A stretch of DNA of 64,000 nt, taken from positions 17,102,978-17,166,977 of the forward strand of contig CM043961.1 in the NCBI GenBank assembly GCA_014529385.2, read 5' to 3'. Positions 22,495 to 32,898 of this stretch are shown piece by piece; within the stretch, counting starts at the first letter, position 1; every line of letters starts with the position of its first letter. The notes beneath the pieces were generated by a model. It saw only the letters and a list, made by a program, of their open reading frames with translations. It made no database searches and was not told the DNA's origin. The DNA is from Adiantum capillus-veneris (lineage: Eukaryota; Streptophyta; Polypodiopsida; Polypodiales; Pteridaceae). A program made the translations under genes and the position numbers.

Positions 22495-23253
22495 ATGGAT
22501 TGCAAACCTATTGCCACTCCCGTGGAAACAGGTTTGAAGTTGAGTCTACATGATGCTGGCGATCCTGCTGATGTCACTCTTTACCAAACTGTTGTTGACT
22601 GCCTCATTGATGTATGCAACACGAGGCCGGATATTCAGTTTGTAGTCTCACAGGTCAACAGATTTATGCATAGCCCAGGGCCTAAGCATTGGCAGGCTGT
22701 CAAGAGGATTTTCCGCTACCTTAGTGGCACTTTACATCTTGGCTTGTTTTATCCCAAGGGGGGATCATTGCCGCCAGACTTACATGCTTTTTGGGACTCA
22801 GATTGGGCTGGTTGTTTTGACACGCGAGTCTCCACAAGTGGTTTTTGTTTCATGCTTGGCAGTTCATGTATATCATGGTTGAGCAAGAAGCAACCTACTG
22901 TGGCCACTTCGAGTTGTGAGGCTGAGTATAGGGCAGTCTTCACAGCTACGGTTGAGTGTGTATGGCTCAGACGCCTTATGGATGATTTGGGTGTTGGACA
23001 TGACACTGAAAACACTATCTACACTGACAGTCACAGCGCATTAGCAGTTGCGAGGAACCCAGTTTTTCATGCTCGCATAAAGCATATGGAGGTGCATTAC
23101 CATTATGTCAGGGAGAGGCTCTCATTAGGAGAGATCAACTTGGCTTATGTGCCAACACAGGACAACCTTGCAGATCTTTTCACAAAGGCATTGTCTCGTG
23201 AGAAGCTTGAAGCTTTCTGCAAAGCTTTGGGCTTACTCCCCTTTGTGGACTGA
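22495..23253 (+). pseudogene. copia RT end and RNase H, joined directly to truncated integrase
   Basis: A long open frame starts MDCKPIATPVETGLKLS, the late RT segment of copia elements. It continues through VVDCLIDVCNTRPDIQF, FMHSPGPKHWQAVKRI and RYLSGTLHLG into RNase H (DSDWAGCFDTRVST, SSCEAEYRAVFTAT, YTDSHSALAVARNP, TQDNLADLFTKAL). It closes in TGA at 23251-23253. The 252 codons are uninterrupted. The catalytic YVDD box of RT is absent because the deletion removed it. Confidence 0.88.
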
Positions 23254-23313
23254 TCATGTCCTCAGGGCATGGCACTTCCCTTTACTCAGGTGCCAACTCT
23301 TGTTCACCACATC

Positions 23314-23328
23314 ACTCCAGGGGGGATT
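23314..23328 (+). other. Copia polypurine tract
   Basis: CACTCCAGGGGGGATT leads straight into the 3' LTR at 23329. The purine run is the usual plus-strand primer. Confidence 0.7.
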
Positions 23329-23559
23329 TGTTACCATATACATGTGGTAGTGATGTGTGTAAACACACTAGGACCGCTGGGGCATTTTTTCCCTCTTTAG
23401 GAGGTTTTTTCCCCGAGCATTGTATATACGCCCATCACTGTAGGGCTACCTATCTTTCCATTACACACTAAGTAACACACTCTCTATTGTGTGCCTTGAG
23501 CTTCCTTCGTCTTCTCCAAGCTGTGTGCGTTTCTCTACAAATCTAATTCCAACAGTGAT

Positions 23560-23880
23560 TTTTTACAAAATTACCTAATAATGCCCTTACAAGTCATCAA
23601 TAGGGAAGACAGCAAAAGAAAACCTTGACATCGGAAACCCTTGAGTTAATTACTCAAGACCCAACTCTTGCACAACATAATGGTTTGAATTGCATTGACC
23701 TTTAAAGCATGGTAGAGCCAACCAAGGCTATGCATAGACACGATTGTTCAACCCATGTACACAGTTACCTCGGAGTATGCCATCTAGGAGGGGCAATGTG
23801 TGAAGAGGGAGGAAAAAGTTTGATGTTAACGTGTGAGTTTTACAAAATTACCTAATAATGCCCTTACAAGTCATCCATAG
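23560..23880 (+). repeat. Remainder of first tandem copy plus the complete second copy
   Basis: 23560-23603 completes the interrupted first unit. 23604-23880 is the second unit, with GGAAGACAGC, CATGGTAGAGCCAACCAAGG, GGAGGAAAAAGTTTGATG and AATAATGCCCTTACAAGTCATC in the same order as 19653-19911 plus 23560-23603. No gene is expected here. It is the end of the post-protease ORF, broken in the second copy. Confidence 0.8.
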
Positions 23881-25738
23881 GGAAAATTTCACTGATAACA
23901 TCTCCCTGAGCTCAGATGGAAAAACTGAAGATACGCTAATGATCAGAAGGACAAGACAGACAAGCATAAAAAATTTCAATCAAATCGGCAGATGGAAGCG
24001 GGAAGCCTAAATTAGGCGGCCAAGGCCTACTTTTGCAAAATTCTTGTAGAATGAGCTATAGAAATTGGATTGGGGAAATTTTATAGTCTAACATAGATTT
24101 CACGGCCTAGTAAAACTAACAGGGATTTGGGAAAAAATGGTTTGGAAAGTCTGAGTATAGATATCCAAGGTAGTCTAAAATCACCTCATTTCCACTTGTC
24201 ACCCTTGGAGAGAGAGCTCTCTACCTTCTTCGCGTGCAATTTTCGGAGTCCACAGTCGCCCGTTTACAGTGCCGTCTCACAGGAGACATGAGAGGTAAGC
24301 TCTATACTTATCAATGATCCATTGTGTCCGGCTGGTGGCTAGTCTAAACCCTAGGAAAAAACCTTAGAATCCGAGCAGTGCATGAAGTTCTACGACCAAA
24401 AATTGACCATAGTAGCCTGTCAGCTAAACCAAATCGGACGAAACTTGAACTATAGCATGTCCCTACATAAAATAGAACACTTCTATATCAACAATTCACC
24501 ATTCAGCAGGGGTCGAGGGGGTCCCAACTAGAAAAGCTAGGTTTTTGGCAAATGCCAGAATTGGATTCTGACTCCACAGACAAGTTATAGACTGGGTTTA
24601 TACACAATGTATATGGTTGGTTTCATAAAATCAATCAAGGCAAGCTCTCAAAAATATGAAAATAGCTCGAAGGCTACAAAGGGTCAAATTTGGCATACGA
24701 AGTCAAACTGACTCCAAATGGGCCAAAAATGGATGAGTTGCTTTAGGACTATGTAGCGGACAAGTCCATAGATTCAAAAGTGACTAACCAACTCCACAGG
24801 CCATGTAGTCACAAAAATTGGTAAATTCAGAGTCGACAATGCATGAAGTGATGCCGACAAGACAAAACTTTACAAAATGCAGTTTAGGACTTGTTTTAGG
24901 TGTATTGAATATATTTAGGACAAAATTTGTCAAGTTTTGCAAAAAAAGTTGACTGTTGTAAATAGTCGTGATTATTTATTTTTACAATTTTTTGGCTTGA
25001 AAATGGTACTTCACATCACCTAGCATTTGTACACACCTATTACATGCCACATTTCAAGTATGAGCCAAATTGATCAATGATAACTTGAGAAATTGCCAAA
25101 AAACGCAAAGAAGTCCTTTCAAACCAATTTTTGAGTTATCTGTCACTTTTTTTTAATCCAAATAGCCTCAAATCTCATACACAAAGTCCACATTACGCTT
25201 AAAACCAAGTTGCTTCAAAAAATATTCATTTTGATGAAAAAGTAAATAATCGTGACTTTTTTGCCAAGATGGGGGGAAATTGCAACTTTGACTTCATGGG
25301 ACCAAAGCACATGATATCCAAAGTTCATAGATCAAGTTTGACCAAATTTGGAGCTCAAAATCTCAAAATTTCTTTATATCTACTGTTTCAGAGACTGAAA
25401 GCTCAAATCTGGCAACATTTTCACCCTTTGTACTCTAATAAGCCCATATTTCACTCAGAGTATCTATCTGATATATGTTTCAAGCCTATGATGCCAAAAT
25501 TGCAAGAAGTTGAAAAAATCCATCAACTGTAAATAATCGCGATTATTTACTTTTGTTGAAATTTTGCTTGGACTTTATGAATTTGATCTTTACATGTTTT
25601 TATGCATCTATGCATGTTCAAAAATTAATTTGGAGCAAATTGGACTCAATTTTGTCAGCAATTCAGACTAAAGAGCATTTCAGAGTGGAAATTGCAAAAA
25701 ATTTCTTTCTTTGGCACTCTATTCACTTAACAGGAGCA
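23881..25738 (+). other. Non-coding spacer of the 22 kb element, before its 3' ORF
   Basis: About 1.9 kb with no convincing gene. The first kilobase has no recognisable motif. A LTR-like or promoter-like character around 24180-24300 (TAGATATCC, then GAGAGAGAGCTCTC) is too weak to call. From 24959 the periodic palindromes return. Reading frames at 25269-25532 and the first 62 codons of 25553-26320 run over them and are not supported. Confidence 0.55.
24959..25549 (+). repeat. Three palindromes spaced about 285 bp apart in the 3' region
   Basis: Positions are 24959-24978 (one base off, TAGTCGTG centre), 25243-25262 (right arm decayed to ACTTTTTT) and 25530-25549 (perfect TAAATAATCGCGATTATTTA). 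Spacing is 284 and 287 bases, the same period as in the leader at 9370-10245. The perfect copy is identical to the perfect leader copy although the two lie 16 kb apart. Confidence 0.85.
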
Positions 25739-28700
25739 ATGCAAGCTGCGAAAAAGCCCAAGAATAGGGTCTCCCAAAAAGAGAAGCTGCAAGAGCTGCC
25801 ACCCTACCAACTAGACCCCAGTTCAGTAAAGACGGCCAAAGCAACATATCTATCAAGAGAACATCTTGAAGAGAAAAACACCACAATTTTCATAGGCAGG
25901 TTTAAAAGTGAAGAAGAACATCAAGTAGAGCTGCAACTATTACCTAAAAAAATCTATGATGTCGTGGCAAAGCCTGACAGAAAGGAGGCCAACAGAAGGC
26001 TCGGCCTCAGAGAATTCGATGACCAAGAACCATGTGGTGTAGACTTCCAGAAAGCCTATGAGCTCTTATCTACAATCAAGGAAGACGGATCAGTCCAAAT
26101 TACTGACCAGCAAGGGCAAAAAGTTGAAGTAGTCATCACAAAAGAGATTGTGGCCGAGGCTTTGAAGTTGCCAATAGAGGGGATGACAATGAGGGCCCGT
26201 GAGACAGAAAGACAACAAACACTTTCACCAAGGAGACTGCTGCAGCCACCTTTGCTGATCTCATCTAGAAGCAAGTGGAAGAACCATCACGGTTGTATCA
26301 CCAGCACTTCCATTTTCTAGCAAAAAGACCGCCAAGGTACACAACACCAAATTGCGACTACATTCACACAAGTGTTGAAGTCGACAACCAGGCAACCCAT
26401 TGATCATGCGCAATACGTGCTATCAATGCTGAAAGGTACCAAGAAAGAGGGTAAGATCACATATCTGGGTGCACTTGAGATACTAACAAGACTAGCATAC
26501 CATGGTATCGGCATGGCAGACAATTTGCCGCCTGTCCCAGATTAAAACACATGGATTGTGTTAGCACAGCCATCTCCAAGAACCACAAGGTCGGCAAAAA
26601 GAGTTTACAAATCTGATGAAGAGTCTGCAGAAAGATCTCATGAAGCACATAGCAGTGAAAGCTCAGACAATGAAGAGAAGAGAGCCAAAAGAGAGGAGAT
26701 GAAAAAGAAGGTAGTGGCTGCGCAAGAACCTCAGCAAAAGAAGGTGAGGTTTGAAAGGGAAAAAGAAACCTACGAAAGAAGCTGCCAAGCTGTAGATGAG
26801 GACCCAGCACGGTGGGTTCCAAGAGATATAAAAGGCCCTCGAACCAAGAATCCTGCCAGGAGAGAACCCAAGGATTCTCTTTAACGCATGTACCAGGAAG
26901 CAGAAGCCTTAAAGCAAAAAGAAGCTCAAGAAGCAGAAAGAAAAGCAAGGGAAGATGCGGTGGAGCAGTAGAGACAAGCTGAAGCGGCACAACAAAGTAA
27001 AAGCCAACACGAACAGGGTGAGATGTCTCCTAGACCATCATCACCATATACGAAACAGGAAGACCAACCTATGCCAAGCCCACAGAGGGCGAGCAAGCCA
27101 AAGAAAAGGAGCCTGAATATGAACTAGAGGAGGCAACAAAGTTTGAGCAAACCAAGGAAAAAGAAACAGAAACCACACCCTCTACAACCACCCAACAGGA
27201 AATGATCGAGGCATCCACGAAGCCTCAAGAAGACAAAGCAGCCAAGGCAGCCACACAGCTACAAGGAGAGGTACAACCCTGTCGACCACAAATAGCTTCC
27301 ACAGCCCCACCCCAGGAGCCACCCACAGAGACTGCTGAAACATCTAGGTAGCTCACAAAGCAAGAAGATTGGCAAACAAATGATGAAGTCATCATACAGG
27401 TGAATGAATATGCAAAACAAATGCAAGAGATGACTGAGAAAATGCAAACAGCAGCACTTAGCCGAAGTGCTAAGGCTAGAGAGGTGGAGATGGTCATCCA
27501 CGCTCTCCAAGGACAGCTAGAGGACAAAATGAATGTCATCTCCGATTTGCAAGGACAAATCTAAGAGCTGAGAGCTGAAGCTGAACAACACCAGCTGGCA
27601 AAAGAGAAGCAACAAAAGGAAATGGAAGAGCTAGGTGAACTTCTCACGAAGTTATCAGATGCCTGCAAGACCAAAGACGAACAACTGACAGAGGTTACCA
27701 ATGAACTCTTAACTACAACTCTATCAGTACAAAAGATCCAAGTGCAGCTCGACGTAGCGAATGCTTTACTGCAATATTCAGAGCAAAGGATCAATGATCA
27801 GGCAACCTTTTTGCGACAAATAAGGGAAAATTCCGCAGTTGCCTCGATCAAAGGTACAGATGAAGTATACAAAGCTTTAGAAAAGAACAACAAAGATCTT
27901 GAACTCGAGCTAAAGTTAGAGCAATCACAAGGAAGAGACCTTGCATTGATGCGGGTACAAAGAGAAGAACAGCTGCTCAAGGAGATAACAGAGCTCAAGC
28001 GAGTTAATCAGCTGCCTGCAAGACGGTTAGCCAGAGATACAAGAAGAATCTGGTACATCAGAGCAACCACACATTGGAATTCCCTCAGTCTCTTTCGCTG
28101 AGATGGAAACACAGTCAACAGAAGGGCTAGGTGGAGAGAAAGATTTCCAAGTTACAATAATAGATGCTGATCAAGTGCCAATGGTCTAGCTGTCTAAAGC
28201 TGAAGAAGACGCACTTAAGGAAGCAGGTCGCTCAAGAAACAAACAAACAATGAAAAACAACGATGGATTGGAAGTTGAGAGTTCTCCATTCAGTCAATGT
28301 TACTCAACTCACTCCCAACCAAATCAATGCACAATGACAGCAACAATCACTGCCATATCCCTTGATCACAAAGACATGCAGGTAGAAGGCGCAGAAGAAG
28401 TCCACCCCAAGTGGAGAAAGAGCTGGTTGAACAAGAATCCCAGTTACTTAATTCTGTTCACAAGAGCACGTGCAGCACTTCAGAAAGACCCGACCTTTTT
28501 TCCTGTAGTACCAACGGTAAGGACATGGCAAGCACATGAAGCCATGACAAAGAAGCGGCCTACATGGCTGAATTATCCAAGATTGCCAGCTCCAAAAAAG
28601 GGAACACAGACAGAGGAATACATGGTGAAAACCCTAACGGATGCCATGACACTCTTCAAAAGTCTCCTTGATCTCTGATGTGCTATGATCTACAAGATTT

Positions 28701-29136
28701 GTTGAATGTTATTCACATGCATTAAAGCATTTCACGAGCCAGAGCAAGCAGGAGCACCGTGGATGTCATTCCTTGAGGGCAACAAGGGTCTTTGCTACGA
28801 CCTAAGCGGCCAACCTTCCGAAGAAGTTCTTTATGGCTTCTATGCCCGATGCATGTTCTTGCCATCTAGCAATATGTTTGAGGAAGCGTTCTATACAGGA
28901 TTTTTCACTTGACGAACGAAGATTTCTGGGCTAGTGATCAAGAACCTAACCTCCAGATTTGTAAGCTACTCAACCATTGAGCTAAAAAACAGGGTCATCA
29001 CGCAATTTTTGCAAGTTCCAGACAAGAAAGAAAGATCAGATATGAGAAAGCTTTGCATGCACTTAAAGACCGCCTTGCCAGCCATCAACCCGAAGATTGC
29101 TTCAGTCCATAAAGCTATGTCAAGGGACGACACAGG
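25739..29136 (+). pseudogene. Long 3' ORF of the 22 kb element with coiled coil (function unknown)
   Basis: From MQAAKKPKNRVS a broken frame of roughly 1,100 codons runs to the polypurine tract. In order: a globular part (FDDQEPCGVDFQKAYELL, VVITKEIVAEALKLPIEG) continuing in another frame (EEPSRLYHQHFHFLAKRPPR); a charged Ser/Glu/Lys region (26560-26880); a Pro/Glu-rich region; a long heptad-rich coiled coil (about 27360-28020, e.g. KQMQEMTEKMQTAAL, EELGELLTKLSDACK); and a C-terminal globular part (PKWRKSWLNKNPSYLILF, FLEGNKGLCYDLSGQPSEE, KNRVITQFLQVPDKKER). Stops and frameshifts are many. It occupies the place of the env-like ORF of Athila elements, but I see no signal peptide or convincing membrane span. 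Confidence 0.65.
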
Positions 29137-29160
29137 CGAGGGGGGGGGGGGGGGGGGGAA
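29137..29160 (+). other. G-rich polypurine tract before the 3' LTR
   Basis: GCGAG is followed by a G run (29140-29158, 19 G) and AA immediately before the LTR start. The position and purine content fit the plus-strand primer. Homopolymer length is unreliable in any assembly. Confidence 0.7.
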
Positions 29161-30067
29161 TGTTAGCAGCAAGCTAACTTGGATACCATTTTCGAAGCTC
29201 TCATTGTAAAAACGTTTATTATTTTGATGAATCGGAAATATTGAAACTCCTATTTTCCAGATAAATATTGTAATTGATGAGCCAAGGCTACAAGCTTCCA
29301 GATTGTATCAACCTGTTTTTAATTAGAGCTTCCAGATTCTTAGTTTTGAGCGCCAAAAACCTTGGCTAAGGTATAAAAGGCAATTTTTTGTAAGTTTTTC
29401 ATAAGTTTTGGATAATGAAATACAACGTGAGCTAACGACGCTCACTTCTCTCCTTCTCGCGCTTCCTACTCCCTCCCCGGTTGTCACATTCCAGTCGCGT
29501 TTGTTGTGTTGCAACCATAGGTAAGAGCTCTATGCATTGATGTAAGCATTTCACAGTATTTTGTAGCTTTTGGCGTCGCCGACCCGTGGCCTAATCTCAT
29601 CATAGGTAGGAATTTACACTTCAAAATCAAAAACTAAGTATAGCCGGGGTATTGGGGTATCATTGCTAAGCATTTAGATGCATTCTGGGTCGAAAACGAC
29701 TAGGTCAAAATCCCACTACTATTAATAATCGCGATTTTTGCACTTGACCTAAAGTGAGATTTGAGACCATAAGCATGTGTGCTTAGGTCTTATAAACACG
29801 TTCTAAAAGTTTCATTACGTTTGGATGTCATTTGATGCTGTAACGGATGTGATTTGTTTGCGATGAGTGATTGGTTTTTGGTGATTTCAGACACTTGAGT
29901 GTAGCCTGAGTTAGATGCGAGTTGTTGTTGTTTTCCAAGAGATTGACAACCTCTTGTGTCCTCTATACACTAGCCGAGTCAGATTCAATCCATGGATTGA
30001 TAAATTTTTTGGTGGTTCTCGCTATGTCTGCAATACGATAAGAGTGAGGCTAGACACACGTCCCACA
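29161..30067 (+). repeat. 3' LTR of the 22 kb element
   Basis: TGTTAGCAGCAAGCTAAC to GTCCCACA is collinear with 7764-8674, including the TATA box at 29371-29380. It is followed directly by chromovirus LTR sequence. Confidence 0.88.
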
Positions 30068-30273
30068 TTAGGTGTAGAGGCACACTGCTCAAGCAAGCAG
30101 GGGCTGTGCTTAAGCAAGGGGGGTGCTAGCTGAGCCTCACAAGAGGAAAAGAACGACACTTGTCAAGAGGCTACACACCTTGCCCCAAAGGAAGCCAAGC
30201 TCTCATTGGCTAGAGGGCTACATGGCCCAATGAGCTTGAAGGGAAGCCTAGGAAAGGGGGTCGACCAAGCTAC

Positions 30274-30352
<79 letters not shown>

Positions 30353-31103
30353 TTGAGCCTCCCACGAGCCCTCTCACTCTCTCATTCTCTTCACACACCC
30401 TTGTGAAGCAAGAACTCCATATTCTTCTCCAAGCTTGAGAAGTTGAGTGCCTACCACAACAAGCTCTTGGCTATGGATGCAAATCCACACAAGAGAATGC
30501 TTATGATTCCTTATCAATCTCTCTAATCTCCATTATCACTATGCCAAGATATGCTACAAGAGCTATGAGTGATTATGTGTAAGGTGGTATTGCTTTCTCG
30601 TAGAGATACTTCTACTTCTCTCTTCTTCCTCACTCCTTGATAGCTCTCCTCACCTTTCATGATGTTTGAGGTCTTGGGATTGATGTTGGGCATTCTTCAA
30701 GTTCATGCTAATCATGTTCATTGTTGTTGTTATGCTAATGCTTGGTGAGTGAAGCTTGCCATCTTCACCTCGTCAAGAAGGTCTCAAGGAACACAATAAG
30801 TTGTATTGTAAACAAGTCTTCCGTCATGGAAGAATCTATAATACAAATGCCTATTGGAGGGGGGGGCGGCTCCACCAACTAATCCGGTCCTCTATTGGTG
30901 TCAAATTTCGCTAAACTCGCACTCTCTTTTATAAGTATTGTTGAGGCCATGTTAATGAAGTAATGTGTTAGTGTTGCTCTCTCTCCATCCAAACACTCTC
31001 TTTCTCATTCTACATCTACACACAAAGGAATGCTCAAGGAAATGCTCAATATATGTTATTCACTTTCCGCTCCAACTCAAGTTAAAAGGCTAATTCCATT
31101 ACA
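30068..31103 (+). repeat. 3' part of a chromovirus LTR, + orientation
   Basis: From about 30150 the sequence follows the second half of the LTR at 5271-6882: GACACTTGTC, CTCATTGGCTAG, CCAATGAGCTT, GGGGGTCGACC, TTCTTCTCCAAGC, GGTGTTTGAGGTCTTGGG-like, AATGCCTATTGGAGGGG. It ends in CCATTACA at 31103, the same terminus. A (CT)n/(AC)n simple repeat (30272-30351) has expanded inside it. The first 80 bases after the 22 kb element align poorly. The upstream half of the LTR is missing. Confidence 0.7.
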
Positions 31104-32122
31104 ATAGCCAAGAGTGTTGGTGTAGGCTCTGACTTCTCACAAGCTTAGAGAAGGAGGTGGAGATTCTCTACTTTCACCAAGTGAGAATCCATCCACAAAA
31201 TGAGTGTGTGAGAGGTGTATGCCCCCCCAGCACACCCCTTGCTTGCTTGGGGCGAGTTCTACTTTTTGCTCATGCCTCAAGCTCATTGGACCCCTCTCCC
31301 CCTAGACAATCATATGCACCATGCATTTCAAGTACATGGGTAGTCTTTGGACAAGTGTCCTCCTTACCCCTTAGAGAGAGAGAGAGCTTGAAAATATCTA
31401 GATAATTGTTGAATGGAATTTGAAACTCATTGGACCCCTCTTTAGCCCAGTCAATAGCATTCAAGCACACCATGTGGCTAAGCATAGGGAGAGTCTGACA
31501 TGTGTCTCATGTGCCCCTTGAGAAAAGGGTGCCCTTTGGGTGAGTGGGAGGTTAAGTCAAAGATTCCCCTAGATTTGGGCTTTTCCCCTCCTTTGTAGGG
31601 TCCCTTTTTGACTCAAGCACCTTACCCCCCATGCATAGGAAGTTCTCAAGCACCTTCCTCATCAAGCGTGACAAGTACCTCAAGCACCTTAGTCATCAAG
31701 CATGACAAGCACCTCAAGCTTAGGTCGGGTTCCCACCTCAAGCTCAGTCCTAGCTTGCCTAAGGTCAAAGGACTTTTAACACTAACTATTGGAGGTCTTT
31801 AATGAAGCTAACCCTAAGGTCTTTTAAGCTCCATTAGATGCACGTTGCTCTTTGATAGACTACCTCCTTTTGGACCCGTGTTGAGATGTAACCATCTCTC
31901 CTCTTGGTCCCCCATTGAGATAAGTTTAGAAGCACTTATTGCACATTGCTCTTTGGTAGACGCTTTTGGACCCCTATTGAGATGCCACCATCTCTCCTTT
32001 TGGTCCCCTGCAGAGATAGGTCTAGAAGCACATGTCTCTATTCTAACTCTTGTTCCCGTTTATTCTCCCACATTAAATGATGAGTTTAATATGAGCAAAT
32101 CATTTGGGTTAGCTAGATATTA
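31104..32122 (-). repeat. 5' part of a chromovirus LTR, inverted
   Basis: Read on the minus strand from 32122, it starts TGTTATAAAATCTAATATCT and follows the LTR at 5271 for about 1 kb, including the GCTTGA-type word array (about 31650-31740). It ends near ACACCAACACTCTTGGC. It abuts the true 3' end of the + oriented LTR at 31103. No polypurine tract precedes its start, so it resembles a 5' LTR or a displaced fragment. Confidence 0.7.
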
Positions 32123-32898
32123 GATTTTATAACATTTAGCTTATTGATAACTTCTTTGATCAAACCTAGAAAGAATAAAGAAATATTTTAATGTGTTGCT
32201 CTATGTAGTAAAGTAGCGATATGAAAAAAATTACAATTATATTGATGTATGTATAGAATTTACTTGTTCTCTTTTCATATCTATGCCTTTGTTTTGGTTG
32301 TGTTTTTCTACGGATCTGTCAATGAATGATCCCATTTTCATAAAGTTTGCAAAACCTTTCATGTAAGAGGCTAGGTGGCAACCAGCCATGTTAAGCAACT
32401 GCATTTGCCTCTCGGTTGAATACTCTGATGGTTGAACTCTGGGATATTTCTTTGAGGCAATGTTTTTCTTGGAAAGGCAACGAAGTCTCTACATGGCTAT
32501 CCAAATATTGGTAATATGTACATTGATATGAATTGAAGGAACATCATATGTTATGTTTTATACACTAGTATACCTTCGAGTTACTCATTTTGTTAGATGT
32601 GTACGTTGCTTGCATTGTTGACGTTATTAGATTTTGTAGTGAGAAATCAATAGTAGAAGGGTGTAAAAAAATAGAACATGTGGTCACAATAATAGACACA
32701 AATACATAATAGGGTTAGAGAGATTTTAATATACGCTAATGACAATGCAAAATAAAAATAAAGAAAAGATTAAAACATCACTTAGTTACATAGTAATTGT
32801 TGCACAATTGTTTCATAAATTAGCACTTTCATTGTAAAACAAAGCCATGGACGAATTGAAAGAATTATATAGATATATATTTAGTTATTAAAATATTA
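32123..32898. other. Unassigned AT-rich interval
   Basis: No credible frame on either strand. It could be the 3' flank of the helicase fragment that follows on the minus strand, but I could not find a Helitron-type hairpin plus CTRR end. Confidence 0.4.

Larger units (their letters stand above)
19912..23554 (+). mobile_element. Ty1/copia element, internally deleted, with perfect 5-bp target-site duplication
   Basis: LTRs are 19912-20138 (227 bp) and 23329-23554 (226 bp), both TGTTACC...CA. GTGAT flanks the element at 19907-19911 and 23555-23559. By eye the LTRs differ by about eight substitutions and one indel. The interior holds gag, protease and the integrase N-terminal half. It then jumps at about 22495 to the end of RT and the RNase H region, so most of RT and the integrase C-terminus are missing. 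The element is non-autonomous. It lies in the same orientation as its 22 kb host. Confidence 0.92.
7764..30067 (+). mobile_element. 22.3 kb Ty3/gypsy (non-chromovirus, Athila/Tat-like) retrotransposon with extra domains
   Basis: It is bounded by two related LTRs (7764-8674 and 29161-30067), both starting TGTTAGCAGC and ending CCCACA. A tRNA-Asp-like primer site follows the first, and a purine-only tract of 19 G precedes the second. Order inside: leader with palindromes, pre-gag frames, gag, protease, RT, RNase H, duplicated zinc module, integrase, second protease, basic ORF, 3' region with palindromes, and a long coiled-coil ORF. A copia element adds 3.6 kb. All frames carry stops, so it is inactive. 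The outer flanks (CCAAG and TTAGG) show no target-site duplication, which suggests recombination between elements or later rearrangement. No chromodomain and no second RNase H are visible, which leans towards Athila over Tat. Confidence 0.82.

Noticed and set aside
25553..25738. Hydrophobic start of the 25553-26320 frame as a signal peptide of an env-like protein
   Set aside because: It overlaps the end of the palindrome array and lies upstream of the better start at 25739. Composition follows the AT-rich repeat.
7759..30072. A 5-bp target-site duplication for the 22 kb element
   Set aside because: The flanks read CCAAG and TTAGG and do not match with any small boundary shift.
30163..30406. 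Frames translating the (CT)n(AC)n tract
   Set aside because: Dinucleotide-repeat artefacts within a chromovirus LTR.
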